Origin: Choristocarpus tenellus KU-1152 | Lineage: Eukaryota > Phaeophyceae | Direction: 5' to 3' | Assembly: GCA_964200185.2 (NCBI GenBank) | Contig: CAXNAD020000111.1 | Location: 1-29,234, forward strand | DNA length: 29,234 nt | In this document: one piece after another, positions 18,480 to 26,932 of the stretch | Numbering within the stretch: position 1 is the first letter of the stretch | Layout of the letters: the number at the start of each line of letters is the position of its first letter | Made by a program: the position numbers and the translations under genes | The notes under the pieces: model-generated | What the model was told of the DNA's origin: nothing | Database searches by the model: none | Seen by the model: the letters and a program-made list of their open reading frames with translations, nothing else

Positions 18480-18720
18480 TCTGACCGTGTCGGCGTTAAA
18501 TACGGAGACCGTGTGTCTCCAGCCTCCAAATTATGTAGAAGATACTTCTTTGTGGATTATGTTGCCGATACAGTATAGACATCACTGGTAGAATACACAG
18601 TAGGGTGGAGATTCAGAAAAGGACATGCCATTGCATTGTTGTGTTGTCAGGACATTGGGTTTGTGTACTTGATATATGGCATCATGCTCTAGATGTCTTG
18701 ATTGACTGATGTCTAGTGAT
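18480..18720. repeat. Dispersed repeat shared with 3730-4150
   Basis: Partner of the repeat described at 3730. Matching blocks appear in the same order (GATACAGTATAGACATC, then GATATATGGCATCATG). No coding recognised. Confidence 0.35.
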
Positions 18721-18921
18721 TAGTTCTAGATATATACCGATCATGCTGAAGACAAGTAAATTAATTATCCGTGGGTAGTTGGTGCGGACGATTGCACACC
18801 CAACGACATTAACAAAACAATGGTAGATGCGACCAGTTGTGAGCTCCACGAGTTCAGTCAACGAATTTGAGACCATGACCCCCTTGTATCATTAATTGCT
18901 ACACAGTAACACTGACCGAGA

Positions 18922-19180
18922 ATGTCAAAGTATATTAGAGGGTAGCGTCGCGTCCATTTGGGGCCAAGATCAATTGTTGCAATTTGATGTAATTTCGGCT
19001 ATCATGTTTGTTAGGAGATGTCAATATCCTTATTCCAGACACTCCTTTTCATAACGTATACATTTTACCTATTCCAAAACAATTTGGGAGAAGGTAAAAT
19101 GTCATAAAAAAAAACGTGGGAAGCCATCTCCAAAATGGACAAACAGGGAAAAACTCGTACCCTCTAAGATACTTTCACTC
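18922..19180. mobile_element. Foldback MITE, family 2 (copy 4, opposite orientation)
   Basis: About 259 bp, inverted relative to copies 1-3. It starts GTCAAAGTATATTAGAGGGTA and ends CCTCTAAGATACTTTCACTC. The central hairpin is partly decayed (CCTATTCCAAAACAATTTGG, GAGAAGGTAAAATG). The target duplication is imperfect: AGAA on the left, AGAT on the right. Confidence 0.82.
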
Positions 19181-19504
19181 AGATATTGTCCTATGTCAAG
19201 GCTCATCGTAGACAACCTCATCCTCGACTCCAGAGTGGGATACTACAACAATGAGCCAAAAAAAATGAGAGATAGGCAGGTTTGGACCCTTCTGCGTTCC
19301 AAGCCATCTCGCTTACCCTATGCAATACACTCTTATTCCATTGCTCTATGTGCACAATAGTGTATGCAAAATTGATATTCCCCCTTTCCATACACACAAG
19401 GTGACGCCACAATCCCGCACAGAGGCTCTTTCTGCGATTTTAAAAAATGGCATCTTTTTGCCCTTTATCGGGATCCTTAAAATGCAACCCTGCCTACCTA
19501 TCGT

Positions 19505-19632
19505 GCCAATCCAGTTACTGAACCAGAGATACAAACAGACTGAAAAATTTGATCACCCTGGAGACACCATCGATGATGAAGCCGCAATCATTGCCAAGGT
19601 CAGCCAGAGGATTCAGAAAGCTTGGGAGTTGT
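19505..19632 (+). pseudogene. LINE polyprotein fragment, post-RT region
   Basis: On the plus strand LLNQRYKQTEKFDHPGDTID and then DEAAIIAKVSQRIQKAWEL resembles the segment after the reverse transcriptase core of algal and animal LINEs (form QxYKQTxKFxYLGxxI-xxxxxxxEIxRRIxxAW). It breaks off exactly where the MITE at 19633 begins. Upstream (19181-19504) the strand holds no recognisable LINE sequence. This fragment is in the opposite orientation to the LINE piece at 17.7 kb, so they are separate insertions or were rearranged. Confidence 0.55.
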
Positions 19633-19835
19633 GAGTCAAAGCATTTAGTAGGGTAGGGCCGCGTCCTCTTGGAGTCCAATATCCAATGGTAATATTTTGA
19701 TGTAATTTTGGATACCGTGTTTGTTAGGAAGTGTCAATATCCTTGTTCCGGACACACCTTTCATAGTCGTACACATTTTACCTACTCCGAGATGTTTCGG
19801 AGTAGGTAACTGTCCTAAAAAAACCCGTGGGAAGC
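19633..19835. mobile_element. Foldback MITE, family 2 (copy 5), truncated
   Basis: Starts GAGTCAAAGCATTTAGTAGGG and keeps the central hairpin nearly intact (CCTACTCCGAGATG facing TTTCGGAGTAGG). It then stops at CGTGGGAAGC, where the copia-1 LTR (TGTGCAGATT) begins. About 55 bp of its right end are missing. The missing part is not found on the far side of copia-1. Confidence 0.82.
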
Positions 19836-20161
19836 TGTGCAGATTGAGACCGCTGTTTGTCTCAGAATGGAAGAAGAGAGAAGAAAGAGATGGCAGCTTC
19901 GCACGATTCCCATTAGCTGAATATGATTACATGGTTGAAAAGAAGAGTGTCCTTGTGGGATGTCTTCTTATTGCTTATGTATCATTATTTGCGCCTCAGA
20001 TGTAAGTCAACGGCTATGTCAGATAAGTTTAATTGCAACGCCAAATCCAAAACATAATCCAGATGTACAATTTCATTAGTTACATCACATGGACTCAATC
20101 CAATGCCATATTCTCACATACACATAATAGGGTACACCTTACAATTGCCCTATTTTGCACA
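19836..20161 (-). repeat. copia-1 3' LTR
   Basis: On the plus strand it begins TGTGCAGATTGAGACCGC and ends CCCTATTTTGCACA. It aligns over its whole length with 23580-23897; shared runs include TTCATTAGTTACATCA or near-identical forms and GGGTACACCTTAC. It abuts a truncated MITE on the left and a purine tract (minus strand) on the right. Confidence 0.82.
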
Positions 20162-20170
20162 CTCCCCCAT
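20162..20170 (-). promoter_or_regulatory. copia-1 polypurine tract
   Basis: The minus strand reads ATGGGGGAG immediately before the LTR start TGTGCAAAATAGGG. This is the normal position and composition for the plus-strand primer site. Confidence 0.6.
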
Positions 20171-20280
20171 GAGAGTGCAGGCCATGAAGGGTTGCTGGAA
20201 CTCTCAAACCAACAAAAAAATACATATCCATAGTCAGAACGAAATTAATCTACAGCCTTGTCAGCACTGCCTGTCTGAAT

Positions 20281-20337
20281 GGTCCCGAATGCTCTCGGTT
20301 ACGTATTACCGTAGCATGTATCTTATCCTGCACACTT
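20281..20337 (-). repeat. Second LTR-end-like segment
   Basis: GGTTACGTATTACCGTAGC through TCCTGCACA matches 3633-3682 at the end of the LTR relic at 3.3 kb. It is followed by CTTCCCCATGA, much like the tract beyond the 3' LTR (CTCCCCCATGA). It looks like the end of another LTR subtype left inside copia-1. Confidence 0.4.
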
Positions 20338-20469
20338 CCCCATGAAGTCCATGGTGTATGCTCATCTGTCTCAAACGTCGCTTGGGCTGAGGTCCCCAAC
20401 TTGGCCTCTTGAGAAAGTCAGGTGTACCAACACAGTATAATGTACGATCATGTCCCTTGATGATCCCTC

Positions 20470-20860
20470 ATTTGGTGTATGGGTGAAAATTTGAACCAGC
20501 TCCCCTCTGCTGTTTCTCTGGGTGGATGTAGCACTCGCTCCTCCAGGCCCAAAGCCTTTCATAGTTGAAGACTTTCCCCGTCAGACACTCACATTCTTCC
20601 ATTGAATAGGAGTAGATTTCCCGTGATGCTCTGTCTCGATACAGGATCGTTGACCCAGTCCGAGTCCCCATACCCTGTGAGCCGCCCTTTGTTGTCTCTC
20701 TCTCTCCTTCAGTAGGATAGTGTATCCCCACATTGGTGGAGCCTGTAACATAACGCAGTACATGTTGTAGTCCCTTCCAGTGCCACCTGCGTGGTGTGGA
20801 AGCAGTGTGATCCAGTTCTCTCACAGAGCTGCTGCTGTCACCAGCACTGTCCATATGATA
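20470..20860 (-). pseudogene. copia-1 RNase H domain, frameshifted
   Basis: One frame gives HWKGLQHVLRYVTGSTNVGI, the typical start of copia RNase H. After a frame change near 20700 another frame gives GYGDSDWVNDPVSRQSITGN and LLLFNGR, containing the D-S-D-W motif with catalytic Asp residues. A further frame change and a stop follow before about 20560, so the C-terminal SSKQ-like motif is lost. Confidence 0.75.
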
Positions 20861-21158
20861 TCATTCACTGGGTTGGACGCGTTGAGGTAATTCCACACCC
20901 TCTTGTTGAGTGAAGACCTGTGCCACCAACCTGGCCTTGAACCGTTCAATGGTCCCCTCAGCTGTTGGCTTTATCTTAAATTCGGACTTAGTCTTGACAG
21001 TATTTCTTCCCTGTGGCAATACCTCTCCATGAATGTCCCCTTCGTCCATTGTTGCTCTATCTTCTCCATCGCCACTTGCCATCCTCGTGCATCAGGTACC
21101 GCAAGTGCCTCTGATATTGAAGATGGTTCTTGGTGGTCTGGAGCAGATACTACTTACT
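20861..21158 (-). pseudogene. copia-1 linker and N-terminal reverse transcriptase
   Basis: In the minus frame starting near 21138, SAPDHQEPSSISEALAVPDA and then RGWQVAMEKI form the usual acidic linker and W-x-x-A-M start of copia RT. A frame change then gives FKIKPTAEGTIERFKARLVA and FTQQEGVE, the conserved K-ARLVA-GFTQ-EG block. The palm motifs (YVDD) are not present downstream, so the RT core is deleted. Confidence 0.75.
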
Positions 21159-21336
21159 GATCCAAAGTATCTGGGGGGGAGGGGGATCTACACCAGGGTG
21201 TCCATTTGGGCCATAACCAGGAAACGTGCACCTACATTATCCATCCGATGCATGTAACCAAATCACCCAATAATCGCAAGATGAAAAAATTGGCTCCAAA
21301 TGGACAACCACCACCCCCTCCCAGATACTTTGAGCC
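21159..21336. mobile_element. Foldback MITE, family 1 (copy B)
   Basis: 178 bp, GATCCAAAGTATCTGGGGGG to CCTCCCAGATACTTTGAGCC, with ACT on both sides (21156-21158, 21337-21339). The equivalent uninterrupted site TACTTACTCCCCAGACTTAC is present at 22264, so the ends and the 3-bp duplication are read directly. Confidence 0.9.
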
Positions 21337-21449
21337 ACTCCCTAGACTTACCAGTCTTGTGCAGACAGCCCTTTGCCGACAATCTGCCTCGCCAGGGTGC
21401 CTCTGATATTGAAGATGGTTCTGGATGGTCTGGAGTAGATAGTACTTTC

Positions 21450-22153
21450 TATTAAAACCTGAATCGAATGCATCATACTTCTGAGTAAAATGGGTAGTCT
21501 GCGTTGCGAAGAGAAGTCATTGTGCTGGAAAGCAGCGATGAATAAATTGCGTAGTCTGTGTTATGAAGGGAAGTCATAGTGCGGCAATGTACCGATGTAT
21601 TTGTTCTGTTGTAACTGAGGTCATTGCTCCCTCAGTCAAGAATGATGTGATGTGAATTCAGTGTTTTTTCTTGAGATACTCAACGAAAGAAGTCCATGCT
21701 CTGTGGAGAGGCTTGTTACCTTGGCCGACAAGGGTTTCCGTGGAGGGTTTAACTCTGAATATATAGCATCCACGCGTTCATTAGGTACAACTATTGTAGA
21801 GTGAGGTTGGTGCATTATGAGGGGGCAATGGCAGCCAAGAAATAAACAATAATCAACAATTAACGTACAACTGTGATCTTCTAACCTGCTAAGAAGAAGA
21901 GAAAGAAAATGAAAAAGGCAAACAACAGAACAACCTTGAATCATTATGTGATGCATCTCGAGTGGCGCATACTATTCCTGTGTGTGGGATACGGAGCGAC
22001 TGTTCTGTACTGCAGTGTTCTGATGGTAATTGATGCGCTGATGATGAACTAGTGACAGTAACGACCAGTGCGTAACGGGCCAATCAACGGTCAGTATTGA
22101 TTGGTGATACTGTATCTTATGAAGAAAGCAAATGAGTAGCCTATGTTTTAACA
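21450..22153 (-). repeat. Solo LTR of family X (copy 3)
   Basis: 704 bp with inverted ends TATTAAAAC and GTTTTAACA and a 5-bp flanking duplication CTTTC (21445-21449, 22154-22158). Joining the flanks restores GTACTTTCTCCACAGACTTA, which matches the neighbouring array unit except for single substitutions. In the minus orientation it starts TGTTAAAAC. The other end reads GTTTTAATA, so the terminal CA has mutated or is atypical. No internal genes remain, which is the expected product of LTR-LTR recombination. Confidence 0.82.
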
Positions 22154-22427
22154 CTTTCTCCACAGACTTACCAGTCTTGTGCAGGCAGCCCTTTGCCGAC
22201 AACCTGCCTTGCTAGGGTGCCTCTGATATTGAAGGTGGTTCTTGAAGGTCTGGAGTAGGTAGTACTTACTCCCCAGACTTACCAGTCTTGTGCAGACAGC
22301 CCTTTCCCGATAACCTTCCCTGCGAGGGTCATCAAGGTCTGCCATTGTGGGAACCACCTTGGAAAGAGCAACGCCTTACCCTACCAGGGTTGGTTGCCTG
22401 AATCCTTCTCCCTTAGGAGTTAGAGGC

Positions 22428-22930
22428 TTAACTCAGCCCTCTTACAGGCGAGAGGGGGGTTTTGGAGATGTGCCATCGCAGGAAGCACTTCACATGTAGC
22501 TGCCCCTTTCTCTTTTCGTGGACGTTTAGTTTACTGCTCCTGCTGATATATCTGCTCCCCTTTTGGAAGGTACAGCGATTGCTTTCCTCACTCTGTAAGC
22601 AAGAATCTTGGGGTCTCCAATCGATGCACATGCCCCGTCAGGGACAATTGTGGTGACGACTGCTCCAGGTCCATCTGGCGCAGGCTTGGTCACAGTTGCA
22701 GCTCTGGCTGCATTGCCCCGATTGTCTCCATCATCTTGTCACAGGGTCTATACCAGTGCTCAATCTTCGGCATGGCATACCAGGTACCCAAACTATATCC
22801 TGAAGTATCAACCTTGACCTCCAGTTCTTGCCTGTCGTTGTCAATAGTACCATATCCCATGTCTCCTTAGCCTCCAGCTTCCCATTTTTGTCGAAGGCGC
22901 AGGTCCACTTTGTTCGTATAGTGATGATGA
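22428..22930 (-). pseudogene. copia-1 pre-integrase region
   Basis: The minus strand reads FDKNGKLEAKETWDMVLLTT and then VWVPGMPKIEHW, like the copia segment before integrase (G-G-I-GD-V... then L-V-VPG). Further on comes GDPKILAYRVRKAIAVPSKR. Stops and frame changes are frequent. The HHCC and DDE parts of integrase are not seen. The block 22750-22895 is closely repeated at 24110-24250. Confidence 0.55.
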
Positions 22931-23517
22931 GTCTATTGCCCGTTTCAGCTCCTTGTAGGCTTATCCGGTCTTGTCATGAGCTGCACGGGGATCTCGTCCT
23001 CCGAGGGTCCTCTGAAAGGAATATATGTTCAGCATGCGTCCTTGATGCCTAATTGCCTGCTTCAGCACCTGGTAAGTTGTACCAGGACTTTTCAAGCTGG
23101 ACTACGAAAACCGCACAGTGCAGCTTCTGGAGGCGTCCTTCCAAGGTGATGATCTGGACGGGGACCTTGTCCTCCGCACGTCCTCCATTGACTCTTTCTA
23201 ATTCCATCCATGGTCCTGTGTTGTCTGGGTTCTCTTTTTCGACTGTGACCACGGTTGCTGCCGCGGACCCTCTTGTCTGATGAGTTGCACAGGGATCTCG
23301 TCCTCTGCGGGTCCTCCATAGACTATTTCTCATTGTTCTCGTGCACCCTTCGTTCCTGTTCTGTTGGTGTCTCCATGAATTCAGGGACCACGCATTTTCG
23401 CCGTTGAATGTCGTACAGACCCTCTCCGCCGGCGTAACCCACGACAGATAATCCCAATATTGTCCAGATCTCCACTGACCGTCCTGGAGCTCCATTCCAG
23501 GTAGAGAACTTCTTCAT
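22931..23517 (-). pseudogene. copia-1 gag region
   Basis: The first ATG after the 5' LTR opens MKKFSTWNGAPGRSVEIWTI at 23517 and reads 64 codons to a stop. The remainder is spread over other frames (for example an overlapping 148-codon frame, 23495-23049). Position between LTR and pre-integrase segment implies gag. I do not see a complete CCHC zinc knuckle. CACGGGGATCTCGTCCTC-like segments recur two to three times (22986, 23158, 23290), which suggests small internal duplications. Confidence 0.5.
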
Positions 23518-23562
23518 ATGATTTCCGTATCGTTGAGGCTCATAAACTGTGCAGTTAAACTT

Positions 23563-23579
23563 GGAAAGTATTCATAACC
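23563..23579 (-). promoter_or_regulatory. Candidate primer-binding site of copia-1
   Basis: Directly after the 5' LTR end (..TGCACA) the minus strand reads GGTTATGAATACTTTCC. The first nine bases are complementary to a Met anticodon loop plus stem start (UUCAUAACC). Drosophila copia is known to prime from an internal fragment of initiator tRNA-Met with a PBS starting GGTTATG. The match past nine bases is not supported. Confidence 0.4.
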
Positions 23580-23897
23580 TGTGCAGATTTAGATTGCTGT
23601 TTGTGTCGATATGGAAGAAGAGAGAAGAGAGAAGAAGATAGAGATGGGAGCCTCACACGATTCCCCATTACTAAATACGACCACATGGTTAAAAACAAGA
23701 GTGACCTTGTGGGGTATCTTCTTATTGCTTGTTTTATTTATTGTTGTGCCTCATACGTAACTCATGCTTAACTGCAATATTAAATCTCATAACTCACATG
23801 TACCATCTAATTAGTTACATCAAATGGACTCAATCCAACGCCATAATCTCACATACACAAAACAGGGTACACCTTACGGTTGTCCTATTTTTGGACA
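23580..23897 (-). repeat. copia-1 5' LTR
   Basis: On the plus strand TGTGCAGATTTAGATTGC to CTATTTTTGGACA, 318 bp. It is the direct repeat of 19836-20161 with many substitutions and short indels, so the insertion is old. Its outer flank (AGTTC) does not match the outer flank of the 3' LTR (GAAGC). Confidence 0.8.
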
Positions 23898-25120
23898 AGT
23901 TCCTCTCGCTTTTTGGCAAATGATGCATTTCCCCTACTCCTTTTTTCTTCCACCTTCCCTCTCAGGTGTAGATATACAACATTTTCCATTATACTCGACA
24001 GTTTTGAAAATTCCCCCGATTTCTCCAATTTTATCTGTGGACTGGTCGTGAAGTTCTGAGGTAACTTGTCCTTGATCCCGAGTCCATGAATTCTCCTCCT
24101 TCTCGTAGCAGGGTCCCAGTGCTCAATATTCGGCATGGCATACCAGGTACCCAAGTATCACCCTTGACTCCTCGTTCTTGCTCGTTATCAATAATACCAT
24201 ATCACCTATCTCCTTAGCCCCCAGCTTCCCATTATTGCCGAAAGTGCAGGTTGGCTTGTTGCTTGTGTGCTCACCAGATCCTCTCTCTGTGGCATGAGAC
24301 CCAAAGTATCTGGGGGAGGGGGGGGTCTGCACCCGAGTGTCCATTTGGACCCAAACCAGGAAAAGTGCACTTTCATTATCCATCCATATTACGGAACCAA
24401 ATCACCCAAAAATTGCGACATGAAAAAATTGACCCCAAATGGACAGTCGCAACCCCCCCCCAGATACTTTGGGCCTGAGATGTACGTTCGCTCCAGAGTT
24501 GCATAGGAGTTCAATATCTTTGACTTACGATGAGCTACGCATCACTTCCTCGTCCTCTTTGCTGGCTGTTACCTTGAAGGTTGAGAATGACCGTGCTTGA
24601 TTCCTGTCGCCACTCCTTCCCTTTTGACGTCCTCCTTGTCTGGGTGTAGATGTAGCTCCAGGTGATGGAGGAAATGTATAGCAGGCACCATCCCTCAAGG
24701 TCGTTCTGCTGGTGGTTTTTCCACCAAATACGACCTGCACTCTCTCCATCGATGACATCGTTTTGAGACAGAAAACGCATTGGTTAAGATCGGGATACCT
24801 AGATGACCCCCCATGATTGTCCAACAGTCGGTCCCATGTTGTGCTTTGTGGGGCCGTCGCATTTCTGTTCCCGTCCTGGCCGGAATGTAAGTATGATTAT
24901 GATGAGACGATTGCCCGCTTCAGCTCCTCTTAGTTTATATCAGGTCTTGTGATCAGCTGTGCGAAAATGTTGGGCATGGTGTCCATTATGCCCAACAGTA
25001 TTGAAGCCGTCTTGATGTTCTCAGCCTCTGCAAAAATATCCGTTCGATTTTGACTTTGAAATCCGTACTTTCCATAGTCGAGAAGGACCGTACCTTCTAG
25101 AGGCGTGCTTACAGGGCGAT
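23898..25120 (-). pseudogene. Second copia copy: gag and pre-integrase fragment (copia-2)
   Basis: 24110-24250 repeats 22750-22895 of copia-1 (shared CGGCATGGCATACCAGGTA; in protein FGNNGKLGAKEIGDMVLLIT against the copia-1 version). About 24880-24960 repeats 22915-22990 (GATGAG, TTGCCCG, TTCAGCTCCT, GGTCTTG). The order on the minus strand is gag-like 25120-24480, a MITE (24298-24475), pre-integrase 24280-24110, then about 210 bp to the copia-1 LTR. Copia-2 is therefore cut off at the copia-1 boundary. The frames are broken. Confidence 0.6.
24298..24475. mobile_element. Foldback MITE, family 1 (copy C)
   Basis: 178 bp, GACCCAAAGTATCTGGGGGA to CCCCAGATACTTTGGGCC. TGA lies on both sides (24295-24297, 24476-24478); depending on where the left end is drawn the duplication can be read as TGAG. 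It interrupts copia-2. The inner inverted pair GTCCATTTGG and CCAAATGGAC is present. Confidence 0.88.
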
Positions 25121-25709
25121 AATTTGCAATACAAATTAATATTATTGCTACATCAAATGTGTAAAAACTCAGTATTCTATGAATAGTGTGATTCTGTGGC
25201 GGCGTGGTTCCCTCAGCTAAGGGTGGCGAAGAGAATCACCGGGCAAAGCGGATCAGACAAACGAAGACGAACCGTAACCGAGAGGAGGAGGTTATGATTG
25301 AACAAATGCAAGACTGAAAGGGCTTGGAGGGAAAAGTGGGGAACTGGGGAAGTGGGGAGGATAACGATCCGGATAGAGATGGGAGATTCGCCTTAGAAAA
25401 ACGTACTCATAAAGAGCCGTTACGGGAAGACACAGAAATCCATCACTCCGAACATCCTCCAAAAAGTTGAACCGAAGTTCTCCGAACAAAACCTCAATCG
25501 GTATAACGGTGTATGGTATAGGTCAACAACAGTATAACAACAGACAAACGTACTTTCCATATCACCCCCCCTTTTAATCGGCCTTGAAGCCGTGTGAACA
25601 TGATTCAAGGTCAACAAAAAAGTGAGCTCTGGGAGCAAAATGGGAAACATAAATGACTGATACTATACTATTGCGCCATTTTATTACGGTCCGTTAATAC
25701 ATAATGGAG
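25121..25709. other. No gene recognised
   Basis: G-rich plus-strand stretch around 25310-25360 and short minus-strand frames such as 25489-25292. A minus-strand phrase YHTPLYRL near 25520 resembles YHNPLYRL near 27180. The two stretches may therefore belong to one repeat family, perhaps untranslated or LTR sequence of the gypsy element, but the similarity is short. Confidence 0.3.
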
Positions 25710-26054
25710 TGTAACATATAAACGAGGCACTTAATGAATATCTGATCAGGATAACATTAGCCTAAGGTTGATGGTATGTGGTCAGCATACCAATCAAGCT
25801 TACGGGGTCTGAGAGTATGGGATCAGCACATCAATTAGCCTAATGATGAGGCGAGAGGTATACGGGGCCAGCATATAGGTCTCTATTATCTTACATTAAA
25901 CAGAGGATACACTCAGATTGGGGAGACAAGGAGCAAACGCTACTCAAAGTCAATAAACTGTTTGACTGGTGTTTATATTTCGATATTGCTGTACGAGTGT
26001 TATAGGATGATTAGATCACCACTCCAATCCGTGAAAACAACATTGCGTGTTACA
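25710..26054. repeat. Candidate LTR with internal tandem repeat
   Basis: 345 bp bounded by TGTAACATAT and GCGTGTTACA, a perfect 7-bp inverted terminus of TG..CA type. Inside, three degenerate units of about 40 bp follow one another at 25762-25880 (common parts AGCCTAA, GGTATGTGG/GAGTATGGG/GGTATACGG and CAGCA). No matching target duplication (GGAG against TGATC) and no second copy in the window, so it may be a solo LTR or chance. Confidence 0.35.
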
Positions 26055-26067
26055 TGATCAATATCAA

Positions 26068-26247
26068 GACCCAAAGTGTCAGGGGGGGGGGGGGGTCAAC
26101 ACAAGGGTGTCAGTTTGGGCCATAACCCGGAAAGGTGCAGTTATATTATCCATCCAACACATGCAACCAAATCACACAAAAATGGCCACATGAAAAAATT
26201 GACCTAAAATGGGCAGCCGATTCCCCCCCCCCCAGATACTTTGAGCC
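26068..26247. mobile_element. Foldback MITE, family 1 (copy D)
   Basis: 180 bp with long G and C runs inside the ends, GACCCAAAGTGTCAGGGGG to CCCAGATACTTTGAGCC. A 4-bp direct repeat TCAA flanks it (26064-26067, 26248-26251). It lies 13 bp from the candidate LTR end. Confidence 0.85.
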
Positions 26248-26251
26248 TCAA

Positions 26252-26667
26252 CACAGTAAACGACGAGATCAAATATGTGCACTTATTCTCCTTCCTCAAT
26301 TCTGAAATCGATTGAAGATATTGTTCAACGACAACTACAATATTCCAAGTGGACAAACTTGGATGTATGATGTTGGAGGCTCAACTCTCCTAAAACGATA
26401 CGAGGTGACTGTACGGTCAATGCATCATGTTGGGGGGGTCATGTCACACTCTAAAAATAGAATAAATCACATTTGTGACTCACCTGAAATCTCCATCTCT
26501 TACCTAGTGGTAGATTTGAATCTTCAATTTTGTTATTGATGGGGTTAGTCATTTCATGATGATGATCAATAAATTCATTTCATGAAAACATGACATGATG
26601 TAATGAACAGACACCTCTAACACAAGGGCGCTAATGTGCCCAGTGATACGGCCTCTTCACTACCGCA
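26252..26667. other. No gene recognised
   Basis: Short frames only. ATTTCATGATG, ATTTCATGAAAACATGACATG and similar short direct repeats occur near 26550-26600. Nothing supports a gene or a transposon end. Confidence 0.4.
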
Positions 26668-26671
26668 TGTG

Positions 26672-26928
26672 GAGTCAAAGTACGTTAGAGGGTAGAGCCG
26701 TGTCCGTTTGGGGGCCAAAATCCGATGTTGGGATTTGATGTAATTTTGGCTATTGTATTTGTTAGGAGGTGTCAGTATCCTTGTTCTGGACACACCTTTT
26801 CATATCATACCCAATTTACCTTCTCCGAAATGTTTCGGAGTAGGTAAAATGCAAAAAAAAGACGTGGGAAGCCAAGCCCAAAACGGACAAACAGATCAAA
26901 ACTCGCACCCTCTAAGATAATTTCACTC
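26672..26928. mobile_element. Foldback MITE, family 2 (copy 6, opposite orientation)
   Basis: 257 bp. It begins GAGTCAAAGTACGTTAGAGGG and ends CCTCTAAGATAATTTCACTC. The 4-bp target duplication TGTG lies at 26668-26671 and 26929-26932. The central hairpin is well kept (TTCTCCGAAATG facing TTTCGGAGTAGG). Confidence 0.9.
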
Positions 26929-26932
26929 TGTG

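Larger units (their letters stand above)
21105..22329 (-). repeat. 111-bp tandem array in copia-1, split by two insertions
   Basis: Units with CAGACTTACCAGTCTTGTGC and GTGCCTCTGATATTGAAG occur at 21105-21158 plus 21337-21342 (partial), 21343-21449, 22163-22273 (full, 111 bp) and 22274-22329 (partial). A unit of 111 bp keeps the reading frame and would add 37 residues per copy to the linker ahead of RT. A MITE splits the array at 21159 and a solo LTR splits it at 21450. Confidence 0.8.
19836..23897 (-). mobile_element. Ty1/copia LTR retrotransposon, internally deleted (copia-1)
   Basis: Two direct repeats of 326 and 318 bp, each running TGT...ACA, enclose pieces of a copia polyprotein in the expected order on the minus strand: gag, the pre-integrase segment, the linker before RT, the start of RT, and RNase H. 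Integrase and most of the RT core are absent, which points to internal deletions. Inside lie a MITE (21159-21336) and a solo LTR of family X (21450-22153). Frame changes and stops occur in every coding piece, so it is non-autonomous. The order gag-IN-RT-RH is what defines copia as against gypsy elements. Confidence 0.8.
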
